This document shows positions 35,938 through 45,593 of a stretch of 64,000 bases of DNA, piece after piece (position 1 is the first letter of the stretch; each line of letters begins with the position of its first letter). Both the position numbers and the translations under genes were made by a program. The notes under the pieces were generated by a model that ran no database searches, had not been told where the DNA came from, and worked only from the letters and a program-made list of their open reading frames with translations. The stretch covers positions 1 to 64,000 of the forward strand of contig NZ_CP017886.1 in the NCBI RefSeq assembly GCF_001874645.1, in the 5' to 3' direction. The DNA comes from Pseudomonas frederiksbergensis (GTDB lineage: Bacteria; Pseudomonadota; Gammaproteobacteria; Pseudomonadales; Pseudomonadaceae).

Positions 35938-36776
35938 TTAGGACGGCATGTTGCAAGTATCGCTACCGGTGAATGGCAGATCGGGACGACTTTCAAAATA
36001 AAAGTCAGTCACTGACTCATGCTCAGAGATTACTCCGAGCATTTTTTCGGCATATACGGAGATCATTTCCTCGACATCTGGACGCTTGACGCGGGATGCG
36101 AGCTGACCTGCTGCCTCGCAGAAAATTGCGACTGAGTTCGCTGCAAGGTAGTAGGCGAACGAGATTTTCTCTGCCCTCGTTGCCGTATGAGCCGCATCCT
36201 TAGTCACCGCATCATCTTGAGCCAACTCTATGAGTGTTTGATTGAATACATCCTCTGAGAATCCGTGGATTGAATCAGAGGCAGGCGCAAATAGAATATG
36301 GTACAAGCGCTCCATTCCGACGGAAATGAAGCGATTTTTTGCGTCCGGCCATCCGGGCACTTTTCTGCTGCTGTCCAACGGCTTGAACATATGCTTCATC
36401 ATCGCAACCTGCTCTACAAACGCCTCCGCTCGTTCCAAACCTTTAGGATCAGAATCGTTTTTGGCGTATGTCACCCAATGATCAGCACGTTTTTTTGTCT
36501 GGCTAAGGTAATGAATCAATAGAGAGCGGCTGCGGTTAGTCGTGACGTCGTTTACGATCAATATCAAGTTGATGGCGTTTTCTAGCGAGCACCTGGCTAG
36601 CGCTTCCGCCGAGGAGTAGCAGCTAGCCTTTAGGCAACTCAGGATGCCCACATTCAAGTCATTAAGGTTTGAGCCTATGGCGTAGAGCGCGACTTTTGGG
36701 AGAAGCGTGTACTCTCCATCCTTATTAAAATCGAGCAAGCTCAGTGCCTTATAGGTTTGCTCTTGGCATTCTTTGT
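35938..36776 (-). pseudogene. Hypothetical gene cut at its 5' end by an IS3 element
   Basis: From KECQEQTYKALSLLDF (just inside 36776) to the stop at 35938 the frame looks real: helical, with AEALARCSLENAINLILI resembling DUF5677-type proteins. The apparent first 43 residues come from the inverted-repeat end of the IS, so the native start is gone. Whether the stump is still expressed from the IS is unknown. Confidence 0.6.
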
Positions 36777-36837
36777 AGTGGTCTAATGATTCCGGACACC
36801 CATTTAGGCGAGAATACCCGCCAGATCGAGGTGTCAG

Positions 36838-37146
36838 ATGACCAAGCAACGCCGTACCTTTTCCGCTGAATTCAAACGCGAGGCTGCCGACCTCGTGCTC
36901 AAGCAAAACTACAGCTTCATCGAGGCCAGCCGCTCGCTCGGCGTTGGCGAATCGGTTCTGCGCCGTTGGGTCGACCAGCTTCAGCAGGAGCGCACAGGCA
37001 TCACCCCACAGAGCAAGGCGCTAACTCCAGAGCAGCAAAAAATCCAGGAGCTGGAAGCTCGGATCGCTCGCCTTGAGCGCGAGAAATCGATACTAAAAAA
37101 GGCTACCGCGCTCTTGATGTCGGAAGATCTCGAGCGTACGCGCTGA
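36838..37146 (+). CDS. IS3-family OrfA
   Basis: 102 residues. HTH (EFKREAADLVLKQNYSFIEA, SRSLGVGESVLRRWV) followed by a leucine zipper (ELEARIARLEREKSILKKAT). Complete and typical. Confidence 0.93.
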   Translation: MTKQRRTFSAEFKREAADLVLKQNYSFIEASRSLGVGESVLRRWVDQLQQERTGITPQSKALTPEQQKIQELEARIARLEREKSILKKATALLMSEDLERTR

Positions 37147-37181
37147 TCAATCAGTTAAGCGTCCATGAGCCAGTTGATTGC

Positions 37182-38050
<869 letters not shown>

Positions 38051-38053
38051 CCA

Positions 38054-38650
38054 CTACATCCCCAGCCGTTCGCTAACTGGCGACAACGCCAACGACGCTA
38101 TTATCTCTGCGTGGCAAACCTCCAGTATTTCATCCGCGAGGGATGAATCATCCGGGCAGGCGCGCGACAACATGATCGCACCGATTGCATGCGCTAGCAG
38201 GTCGATCATTTTTGCTCGAACGTCTTGCTTCGTCGCATCCAGACCCGCCTGGTACTTTTCCTCGAGTGCTGCGAGCGTGTTTTCTACGCCACTGGCAAAG
38301 GTCGCCTTTAACTCATCTGACTGGCGGGCAGCGTCGCCACACAGCGCTGCCATAGTGCATCCGCCGCCCCTGCCGTCTCGGTGATCCCGCGACACGTACA
38401 TATTTACGAACCCCGCAACATCGAGGTCGCAGGTACTGGCTAGGGATTGCGAAAGGCTATTTTCAGCCGCCTCGGCCATCAAGTCTGCCTTGGAACCGAA
38501 GTGCTTATAGAAGCCTCCCTGGGTAAAACCGGCAGTGGCCATCAGCTCCGCCACACCCACACCATCGTAGCCACGCTCACGAAACAGCTCTGAAGCCGTA
38601 TCCACAATATGAGCCCGGTTGGCGAGTGATTGCGTCTTGGTGATCTTCAT
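38054..38650 (-). CDS. TetR-family regulator
   Basis: 198 residues. N-terminal HTH (IVDTASELFRERGYDGVGVAELMATAGFTQGGFYKHF) is clear. The stop codon comes from the IS3 end (TAG of TAGTGG), so the last residues may be altered. Divergent from the ene-reductase gene across 170 bases. Likely controls it, in the manner of NemR-like regulators. Confidence 0.85.
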   Translation of the reverse strand: MKITKTQSLANRAHIVDTASELFRERGYDGVGVAELMATAGFTQGGFYKHFGSKADLMAEAAENSLSQSLASTCDLDVAGFVNMYVSRDHRDGRGGGCTMAALCGDAARQSDELKATFASGVENTLAALEEKYQAGLDATKQDVRAKMIDLLAHAIGAIMLSRACPDDSSLADEILEVCHAEIIASLALSPVSERLGM

Positions 38651-38816
38651 TTCGCGCCCCTATGCCTCCTAAACAATTGCCTCACTATACTCTGATGTCG
38701 ATCATAATCAAAATTGTTGACGCCTTTGATTATGACTGACATCATAAATCCATTGCCGCAAGCCTTTGCCGCTACGGCGCAGATCGCCATCATTGATCAA
38801 CGAGTATGGAATCGAT

Positions 38817-39917
38817 ATGAACGACAAGACCTTGTTTGAACCCTACACGCTCGGCTCACTGACGCTTTCCAACAGAATTGTAATGGCGCCATTGACGCGA
38901 AACCGCGCTGGGGCAGGCTTTGTTCCGAGCGAGCTTGCTGCGATCTATTACAGTCAGAGAGCGTCCGCAGGCCTGCTGATTTCCGAGGCTACCCAGATCT
39001 CACAGCAAGGACAGGGTTATCAAGATACGCCTGGGATTTATACGCAAGCGCAGATAGAGGGATGGCGTACAGTCACAGAAGCCGTTCATGCGAAGGGCGG
39101 ACGTATTTTCCTGCAGCTGTGGCATGTCGGACGCGTGTCCCACATCGACCTTCAGGAAAATGGCGCCGCACCGGTAGCACCCTCTGCGCTTCGCCCAGCG
39201 ACGAAGGTTTTCGTCAACAACAGTTTCGTAGATGTTTCGGAACCTAGAGCCCTCGAAATCAGCGAACTATCTGGAATCGTTAAAGACTTTCGCCGAGCCG
39301 CATTAAACGCGATTGCTGCAGGTTTTGATGGCGTAGAAATCCATGGTGCTAACGGCTATTTGCTTGACCAGTTCCTCAAGGACGGTGCGAATGTGCGCAC
39401 GGATGCCTACGGTGGCTCGGTTGAAAATCGTGCTCGTCTTCTGCTGGAAGTCACAGCGGCCGTCGTGAGCGAAATCGGTGCTGAGCGAACAGGTATCCGT
39501 TTATCTCCAGTCTCCCCCGCTAATGGTGTTTCCAGCACCGACCCGCAAGCTCAATTCGACTACCTCGTCGATCAACTCAACGCCCTGGACCTGGTTTACC
39601 TGCATGTGGTCGAAGGCGCTACCGGCGGGCCGCGCGAGGTTGCGCCCTTCGACTTCGGCTCCTTGCGTCTACGCTTCAAAAACACCTACATCGCCAACAA
39701 TGGCTACGACCTGAATCTAGCTACCTCGACACTGATCGAAGACAAGGCCGACCTCATCGCCTTCGGACGTCCGTTTATTGGCAACCCTGATTTGGTAGAG
39801 CGACTCAAGACCGATGCCGCTTTATCCACATTCGACCCTACCACTCTGTATGGCGGCGATGCAGCGGGCTACATCGACTACCCGACGCTTGCCGAGTCCA
39901 GCTCCGCGCAGGGCTGA
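38817..39917 (+). CDS. Old yellow enzyme (NADH:flavin oxidoreductase, alkene reductase)
   Basis: 366 residues from ATG 38817. TIM barrel with FMN contacts. Motifs: LTLSNRIVMAPLTRNRA, QLWHVGRVSH, GFDGVEIHGANGYLLDQFL with the substrate His/Asn, DAYGGSVENRARL, and the final IAFGRPFIGNPDLVERL. It reduces activated alkenes, quinones or nitro compounds. First gene of a rightward group of reductases. Confidence 0.93.
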   Translation: MNDKTLFEPYTLGSLTLSNRIVMAPLTRNRAGAGFVPSELAAIYYSQRASAGLLISEATQISQQGQGYQDTPGIYTQAQIEGWRTVTEAVHAKGGRIFLQLWHVGRVSHIDLQENGAAPVAPSALRPATKVFVNNSFVDVSEPRALEISELSGIVKDFRRAALNAIAAGFDGVEIHGANGYLLDQFLKDGANVRTDAYGGSVENRARLLLEVTAAVVSEIGAERTGIRLSPVSPANGVSSTDPQAQFDYLVDQLNALDLVYLHVVEGATGGPREVAPFDFGSLRLRFKNTYIANNGYDLNLATSTLIEDKADLIAFGRPFIGNPDLVERLKTDAALSTFDPTTLYGGDAAGYIDYPTLAESSSAQG

Positions 39918-39969
39918 ACAGTCACAGAGACTGAATCGCTTATCGACATCCATTCAAGAGCATATATTT

Positions 39970-40758
39970 ATGAGCATCCCTGAAACCGTACTCATTACCG
40001 GCGCCTCGACAGGCATCGGCGCGACTTACGCCGAGCGCTTTGCCCAGCGCGGGCACAACCTAGTGCTAGTTGCCCGCGACAAAAACCGGCTAGACGCACT
40101 TTCCTCCCGTCTGCGTGAGAAACACGGCGTTGCCATTGACGTTATTCAGGCTGACCTGACTCAAATCAGTGATTTGACGACCATCGAAGCTCGCCTGCGC
40201 GATGACGCCAGCATCGGCATCCTCGTGAATAATGCGGGCGCCGCCCAATCCGGCAATTTCATCGAGCAATCCACAGACAGCGTTGCCAACCTTGTCGCGC
40301 TCAACACCACAGCTCTGGTACGACTTGCCAGCGCAATTGCCCCACGGCTCGCACAAGCCGGTAATGGCGCGATCATCAATATTGGCTCGGTCGTAGGACT
40401 GGCACCGGAATTCGGGATGACCGTCTACGGCGCGACCAAGGCCTTTGTTCTATTTCTATCGCAAGGGCTGAGTCTTGAGCTCTCGCTCAAAGGCGTCTAC
40501 GTGCAAGCTGTTCTGCCAGCAGCCACCCGCACGGAAATCTGGGAACGCGCGGGCATCGACATCAATACTTTGAGCGAAATCATGGACGTGGGCGATCTGG
40601 TCGATGCCGCGCTGGTCGGTTTTGATCGTCGCGAGCCGGTGACCATTCCGCCGTTACAAGACGCCGCTCGTTGGGATGCTCTGCAGGCTGCCCGCCAAGG
40701 TTTGCTTTCAGAGATCCGCCAATCCGCAGTCGCGGAGCGCTATCAAGCCGAGGCGTGA
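39970..40758 (+). CDS. Short-chain dehydrogenase/reductase
   Basis: 262 residues. N-terminal TGASTGIG cofactor motif, NNAG at about 80 residues on, catalytic Ser in NIGSVVG and YGATK. The C-terminal half has DaaRW..L.AAR repeats. Follows the old yellow enzyme by 52 bases; probably the same operon. Substrate unknown. Confidence 0.9.
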   Translation: MSIPETVLITGASTGIGATYAERFAQRGHNLVLVARDKNRLDALSSRLREKHGVAIDVIQADLTQISDLTTIEARLRDDASIGILVNNAGAAQSGNFIEQSTDSVANLVALNTTALVRLASAIAPRLAQAGNGAIINIGSVVGLAPEFGMTVYGATKAFVLFLSQGLSLELSLKGVYVQAVLPAATRTEIWERAGIDINTLSEIMDVGDLVDAALVGFDRREPVTIPPLQDAARWDALQAARQGLLSEIRQSAVAERYQAEA

Positions 40759-40856
40759 TTGTCATGCAGCAGACGCTGATGCGCATATCTCAATGCAAAA
40801 GCGCCCGCTGCACTCTTGTTTTCACCTATCCGACCCCATAAGGGCACGGAGCGCAC

Positions 40857-41048
40857 ATGATCGCAGAAGTCACAAAACTTCACCCCTCATCGTCGGCGCA
40901 GTTCGTCAAGGTCGCGAACCAATGGATCACCGTTGAAGGAACCGCATTCGCTTACAGGGGCGTGGGGCCCAAAGATGAGATGCCGCTCGTGATGTTGAAT
41001 CATTCGCCGGTCATGGCGGGATCTTCCAATATCACACTGATTTCGTGA
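40857..41048 (+). pseudogene. Alpha/beta hydrolase fragment
   Basis: The first 60 residues match the start of a hydrolase (VEGTAFAYRGVGPKDEMPLVMLNH), then the frame ends before the nucleophile. The remainder is absent: the next gene begins 105 bases later. An internal deletion is likely. Confidence 0.7.
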
Positions 41049-41153
41049 CTAGAGCGACGGCATTTTTGAATGCCTGAACACCTTTGGCTCGCCTTACAGC
41101 AGCACGCTGGGTTGCGCATGCTGCCATCCCATTGAAACCATGAGAACTGAATC

Positions 41154-42152
41154 ATGAAAGCCTTCCTGATCGATCGTTACGGCAAGAGTCATGGACGTAT
41201 TGGCGAGGTTCCGGAACCGGAACCGGGAATCAACGACGTCCTGGTTGAGGTGCATGCCAGCAGCGTCAACCTGCTGGATTCGAAGATCAGCAAAGGTGAA
41301 TTCAAACTGATCCTGCCGTACACATTCCCGCTGATTATGGGTAACGACTTAGCCGGCGTCGTCGTTCGCGTGGGGTCAGGCGTGCGCAACTTCAAGCCCG
41401 GTGATGAGGTCTATGCCCGCCCGCCCCAAGCGTGCATCGGAGGCTTTGCCGAGCTGATCGCGATTGAGGAAAGTGCCCTCGCACTGAAACCCAAAAATAC
41501 CACCATGGAAGAAGCTGCTTCCCTCCCCTTGGTTGCGCTGACTGCCTGGCAGGTGCTGGTTGAAACAGCACGGTTGAAGAAGGGGCAAAAAGTCTTTATC
41601 CACGCGGGCTCCGGTGGAGTCGGCACAGTTGCCATCCAGCTTGCAAAACATCTGGGCGCTTTCGTTGCGACGACGACCAGCACAAGTAACGTGGATTGGG
41701 TTAAGGCGTTGGGAGCAGACGTCGTCATCGACTACAAGCAGCAAAACTTCGAAAACGCCTTGTGCGACTACGATGTTGTATTGAACAGCCTCGGCCCTGT
41801 CGAGCTGGAAAAATCACTCAGCATTCTAAAGCCTGGTGGCCAGCTTATCTCCATCTCTGGGCCACCGACGGCAGAGTTCGCAAAAGAACAAAAGCTGTTC
41901 TGGGGACTGGGTTGGGTAATGCGTCTGTTGAGCAGCGGCATACGCAGAAAAGCCCGCAAAAAGGACATCAGATATGCGTTCGTGTTCATGCGCGCGAGCG
42001 GTGCTCAATTAGAGAAAATCACTAAGCTTGTCGAGTCGGGAGTTATTAAACCTGTGATTGACCGAGTCTTCCCTTTCGAGTCAACGGCTGAGGCATTGAC
42101 CTATGTCGAACGAGGAAGAGCCAAAGGTAAAGCGATCATTAAGCTTATATGA
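41154..42152 (+). CDS. MDR-family zinc-free alcohol dehydrogenase/quinone reductase
   Basis: 332 residues. GroES-like N-terminus (MGNDLAGVVVRVGSGVRNFKPGD), then the NADP-binding AGSGGVGTVAIQLAKHLGA. No zinc-ligand cysteines of the classical enzymes. Quinone-reductase type. In the reductase group controlled by the TetR gene, though its own spacing suggests separate expression. Confidence 0.9.
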   Translation: MKAFLIDRYGKSHGRIGEVPEPEPGINDVLVEVHASSVNLLDSKISKGEFKLILPYTFPLIMGNDLAGVVVRVGSGVRNFKPGDEVYARPPQACIGGFAELIAIEESALALKPKNTTMEEAASLPLVALTAWQVLVETARLKKGQKVFIHAGSGGVGTVAIQLAKHLGAFVATTTSTSNVDWVKALGADVVIDYKQQNFENALCDYDVVLNSLGPVELEKSLSILKPGGQLISISGPPTAEFAKEQKLFWGLGWVMRLLSSGIRRKARKKDIRYAFVFMRASGAQLEKITKLVESGVIKPVIDRVFPFESTAEALTYVERGRAKGKAIIKLI

Positions 42153-42211
42153 CTCCAACCATCACTTAACAAAATCGTTTGCATATGGCCTTTTGAGCAT
42201 TGGAGTATCAA

Positions 42212-43024
42212 ATGAGTACATCTTCCGAAAGAACCGCGATAGTGACCGGTGCATCATCTGGTATTGGTCGCGCAACTGCCGAGGCTCTCGTACGGGCGGG
42301 ATATACGGTGTTTGGCACGAGCCGCAAGGACGGCGACAGTCCAGCGCAGGTGTCCATGCTCACTTGCGATGTGACAGATGGTGACTCTGTCAGTGCCCTT
42401 GTTTCAACCGTACTCGCTCAGACCGGGCGGATCGACCTTTTGGTCAATAATGCCGGTGTCGGCCTGCTTGGTGGCGCTGAGGAGTTCTCGATCCCCCAGG
42501 TGCAGGCACTGTTCGATGTCAATCTGTTCGGCGTAATCCGTATGACGAATGCGGTACTTCCTTCGATGCGGCAACGTGGCCAAGGGCGCATCATCAATAT
42601 CGGATCGATTCTGGGATTGGTACCCGCGCCCTACTCCGCTCATTATTCAGCGGTCAAGCACGCTCTAGAGGGCTATTCGGAATCTCTTGATCACGAGCTT
42701 CGTGCCTTCAACATCCGAGTGTCGGTCATCGAGCCGGCATTCGTGCGTACCGTCTTCGATCAAAACGGTATTGAGCCGGACTCGCAATTGAAGGAGTACG
42801 ACGAGGCTCGAGCCGGGTTCAAGGCACTGCTAGGCGATGTGATGCCGAAAGCCGATCTTCCAGAAGTCGTGGCGGCTGTAGTAGTGAAAGCGGCGAGCGA
42901 TGCCCGCCCTCAGCATCGCTATACTGCCGGCAAGGCAGCGCGACAAATCAGCATACTGCGCCGCTTTGCTCCCGCAGGTATTTTTGATAAGAGCTTGCGC
43001 AAGCAATTCCGCCTGCCGGCCTGA
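42212..43024 (+). CDS. Short-chain dehydrogenase/reductase
   Basis: 270 residues from ATG 42212 (GGAG at 42201). Cofactor motif TGASSGIGRATAE, NNAG, catalytic GSILG and YSAVKHALEGYSESL. C-terminal IEPAFVRTVFDQN. A full, typical classical SDR. No sequence cue to the substrate. Confidence 0.9.
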   Translation: MSTSSERTAIVTGASSGIGRATAEALVRAGYTVFGTSRKDGDSPAQVSMLTCDVTDGDSVSALVSTVLAQTGRIDLLVNNAGVGLLGGAEEFSIPQVQALFDVNLFGVIRMTNAVLPSMRQRGQGRIINIGSILGLVPAPYSAHYSAVKHALEGYSESLDHELRAFNIRVSVIEPAFVRTVFDQNGIEPDSQLKEYDEARAGFKALLGDVMPKADLPEVVAAVVVKAASDARPQHRYTAGKAARQISILRRFAPAGIFDKSLRKQFRLPA

Positions 43025-43360
43025 ACCACAGGGCCTGCGGTTGCTTATGCAAGGCATAGCAAATGGAAATTAACAGTGTTGCAGTGTTGCAAGCTGCTGA
43101 GCCTATGCTCCGGCGGGTAAAATGACTGACTGTAATGGATCAACTCCAAGGGCAGGATGGCAGTAGCATTCGACACCAACTGCACGTCGGAACTCGCTCC
43201 ACTGACGAGGTCACTGACCTACATCAAACTCTCGGCCCAGGCGCGTGACACTAGTCGGCCTCGCCATAGTTCGCTCAGGTCAAGGCGGGCTATCACCTCA
43301 TTAACGCATATAAGTTCTTTAGAAAACTCAATTGATGACTGCTCGGAGCTTCATCGAAGT
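43025..43360. other. Gap without a supported gene
   Basis: Between convergent genes. No frame of gene-like composition and no clear hairpin with a U run. Probably the 3' regions of both neighbours plus lost sequence. Confidence 0.4.
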
Positions 43361-43882
43361 TTATTCGTTCCGGCGCACTGCCACGACATCGATTTCAACG
43401 CGCATACCACGGTTAGCCAAACCGGCCACTTGCAGCGTGGTGCGGGCAGGCAGGTTAGGTTGTACATCAGTACCAAAGAATTGTGCGTAGCCATCCGCAA
43501 AGCCTTTCAGATCCATTCTATTATCCAAAGCAGGATCGCCCACTAGAAATACCTGCATCTTCACTACATCACCAAGCCCCAAACCAATGTTCGACAAGGC
43601 TAGCTCTATCGCTCGCAGCACCGCGACCGTCTGTCCTTTGGTGTCTCCACCATAAGCAAGAGGACTGTCGAGCGGTTGACTGGAGTCTTGTATGGGTGGA
43701 AGTTTTCCAGATAGATAGACTATGGAAGCCGAAGCAGGTACCTCAACCGCAGCAGCAACAGGGACGGACGAGTTGGCGACAGCATAACGAACGACATCAT
43801 TCACCGCCGCATATGTAGCGCTGATCATTGTGGCGGAGATAGAGAAAGCAACTAGAATCTTTCTGCTTGTGGGCCGAAGCAT
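43361..43882 (-). CDS. RidA-family protein with a signal peptide
   Basis: 173 residues. Residues 1-25 are a signal peptide (KILVAFSISATMISATYA). The RidA core follows, with the Arg and Glu of the active site in ARTTLQVAGLANRGMRVEIDVVAV. RidA proteins are normally cytoplasmic and hydrolyse 2-aminoacrylate-type imines. A periplasmic form is uncommon but known. Same strand as, and about 85 bases downstream of, the beta-lactamase gene. The longer N-terminal part of the core (SIVYLSGKLPPI) is complete. Confidence 0.85.
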   Translation of the reverse strand: MLRPTSRKILVAFSISATMISATYAAVNDVVRYAVANSSVPVAAAVEVPASASIVYLSGKLPPIQDSSQPLDSPLAYGGDTKGQTVAVLRAIELALSNIGLGLGDVVKMQVFLVGDPALDNRMDLKGFADGYAQFFGTDVQPNLPARTTLQVAGLANRGMRVEIDVVAVRRNE

Positions 43883-43967
43883 AAAAGTATGTCCTTACCA
43901 AAAAAAACTACATCACGATTGTCTTGCTGATGTCATCCAACATCAGCAAGACAAGACGCGTGGTATA

Positions 43968-44777
43968 TCAAGCAGCAGGAAGTGCGCCGACAGTCTTTAA
44001 CACTTCACGGCCGATCGCCTCTCGCTTATGAGCGTCAGCCATCCGGCCGGGGGTGTCAATGTTAAGAGCAAAAAAGACCGGGCCGGTAGGCAACTCGACC
44101 CAGCCGACCCACCAGCCTACTTGTTTCCCCAAGCCGGTTTTAGCGCGCATAACCCATTCGTGGCCCGCACCAACAACCATAATATCTTTTGTCAGAAGCT
44201 GATGCTCTCGCTTAAAAGGAAGCTCATTCCGATACAGCTTGCGCAGAAATTCAACTTGTTCTACAGCTGAAACCTCGAGGCCACCATTAACCCAATAATC
44301 GCGAGCTTTAACGCTAGTACTTTGGTTGCCGTAATTTATGTTGTTCAGATACTCACCGGCCTTACGTTCCCCAATCTGCTTTGCAAAGCCACGATAGACC
44401 CACAATGCGGAATATCGCATGGCCGAACGTAATGTTTGGTCTTGGTTATGTGTAGGGATCTCGTTAATCTCCCCGTCCCACTTGAATACCTGAAACTCAT
44501 CCACGACTGCCTTCGAGTCCAATGCAAACAATGTATGAGGAATCTTGAAAGTCGAGGCTGGGGTGAAGCGCTGCCCCGACCGTTCCTTGTTGTAAACAAA
44601 GGTCTTGCTTTCGCCGCCGCGTTCATCCGTTACAACAATCGTACCATTGGTATTGAATGCCTCAAAGATCTGCCCCCATCCCATCATCTCAACCACAGGC
44701 GCACGAGCTTGCGCCAGCGCAGCACCAGAACAGAAAGCAAAACATACAGCCAGCCACGAGATGCGACGCCCAATCAT
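43968..44777 (-). CDS. blaOXA: Class D (OXA-2-like) beta-lactamase
   Basis: 269 residues with a signal peptide cut near residue 22 (GAALA). STFK with the acylated Ser at 75 and carboxylated Lys at 78, YGN (NINYGNQS) and KTG (RAKTGLGKQ) are present. DEFQVFKWDG, HNQDQTLRSAMR and WWVGWVELPTGPVFFALNIDTP are close to OXA-2. The usual S-x-V motif reads S-A-L (RYSALWVYR). The ribosome site GGAGTGAG precedes the ATG. Not next to an integron or IS end, so probably resident. Spectrum cannot be told from the sequence. Confidence 0.93.
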   Translation of the reverse strand: MIGRRISWLAVCFAFCSGAALAQARAPVVEMMGWGQIFEAFNTNGTIVVTDERGGESKTFVYNKERSGQRFTPASTFKIPHTLFALDSKAVVDEFQVFKWDGEINEIPTHNQDQTLRSAMRYSALWVYRGFAKQIGERKAGEYLNNINYGNQSTSVKARDYWVNGGLEVSAVEQVEFLRKLYRNELPFKREHQLLTKDIMVVGAGHEWVMRAKTGLGKQVGWWVGWVELPTGPVFFALNIDTPGRMADAHKREAIGREVLKTVGALPAA

Positions 44778-45210
44778 TAGAACTCACTCCAATTAAATGA
44801 ATTTGGCATGATAGATATAAAGCAGTTTCAATCCGATTAACATAAGGAAGGTTTCAAAATTCAGCACAACGCAAGACTCCTCAAGACAAATTTTTGGTGC
44901 CGCTGTGCCGCGCGAGGTAATTATACTCGCCGTGACCACCCGATCTAGAAACAGGAATTTATTGACTCATATGTACGAAGCTTTCCATATAGAACTATCC
45001 CGCTCGCCACTCTCTTGACCCTCTCTGCTTTCTTGGCCGCACCAGCGTGTGCTACTGATAAAAATCCGATAATTTTTACTGGCTTAATAAGCCGCGCCCT
45101 GTATTGTCGAAGACTAAGTTTCAAGTACGAATTATGCGGAGATAAGGGTAGGATTTCATTCGCAGATCTGTAACCCATTGTTACGTATGGGCATCTTATG
45201 GCAACCCTGA
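44778..45210. other. Region upstream of the beta-lactamase gene
   Basis: AT-richer than the flanks. It contains the promoter area of the OXA gene. A minus-strand frame at 44945-45178 has no clear ribosome site or family, so I do not call it. Confidence 0.4.
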
Positions 45211-45297
45211 TCAGTACTGCTGGCCTTTCTTGGTCTGATGCATTTCCGGGTCGCGCTTACCGTCCTCATTCTTGGTCGAACTCGGCGCATTGATCAG
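45211..45297 (-). pseudogene. IS5-family transposase remnant
   Basis: NAPSSTKNEDGKRDPEMHQTKKG matches the central part of the transposase at 14108 with few changes. Only about 28 residues remain. The upstream part of the open frame (to 45474) is unrelated. Confidence 0.8.
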
Positions 45298-45548
45298 CCT
45301 GGCCTTGAGTGTTTTTTGAAAATAGCCTGCTATAGCACCCCGTCCATCCATGGTTGAGGCAATAGTTTTGACCGTTTCATTCCTCATATAAAACCTAGAC
45401 AGCCCCTCGAGTTCCTTTACCGACGGATCTTTCCAATTCAGGTATAGGTTCCGTTCGATGTAGGAGCGCGTCATGGATGAAACCGTTACTTACCGCAGGG
45501 CGACTGCCGAGGATGGGGATGTTTCTCTGAGGGGATGCATCAAGGCCA

Positions 45549-45584
45549 GCGCGGCAGTCGTGGCCAAGCTCACGACTGCCGCGC
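45549..45584. terminator. Strong hairpin at the cluster end
   Basis: GCGCGGCAGTCGTG pairs with CACGACTGCCGCGC, 14 perfect pairs, loop of 8. On the plus strand CTGTTTTT follows (45587-45594). For the minus-strand FAD gene ending at 45594 it lies immediately downstream, so it can end transcription from that side also. Confidence 0.75.
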
Positions 45585-45593
45585 CCCTGTTTT

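Noticed and set aside
44945..45178. 77-codon minus-strand frame between the OXA gene and the IS5 trace
   Set aside because: No family, no ribosome site; weak coding character.
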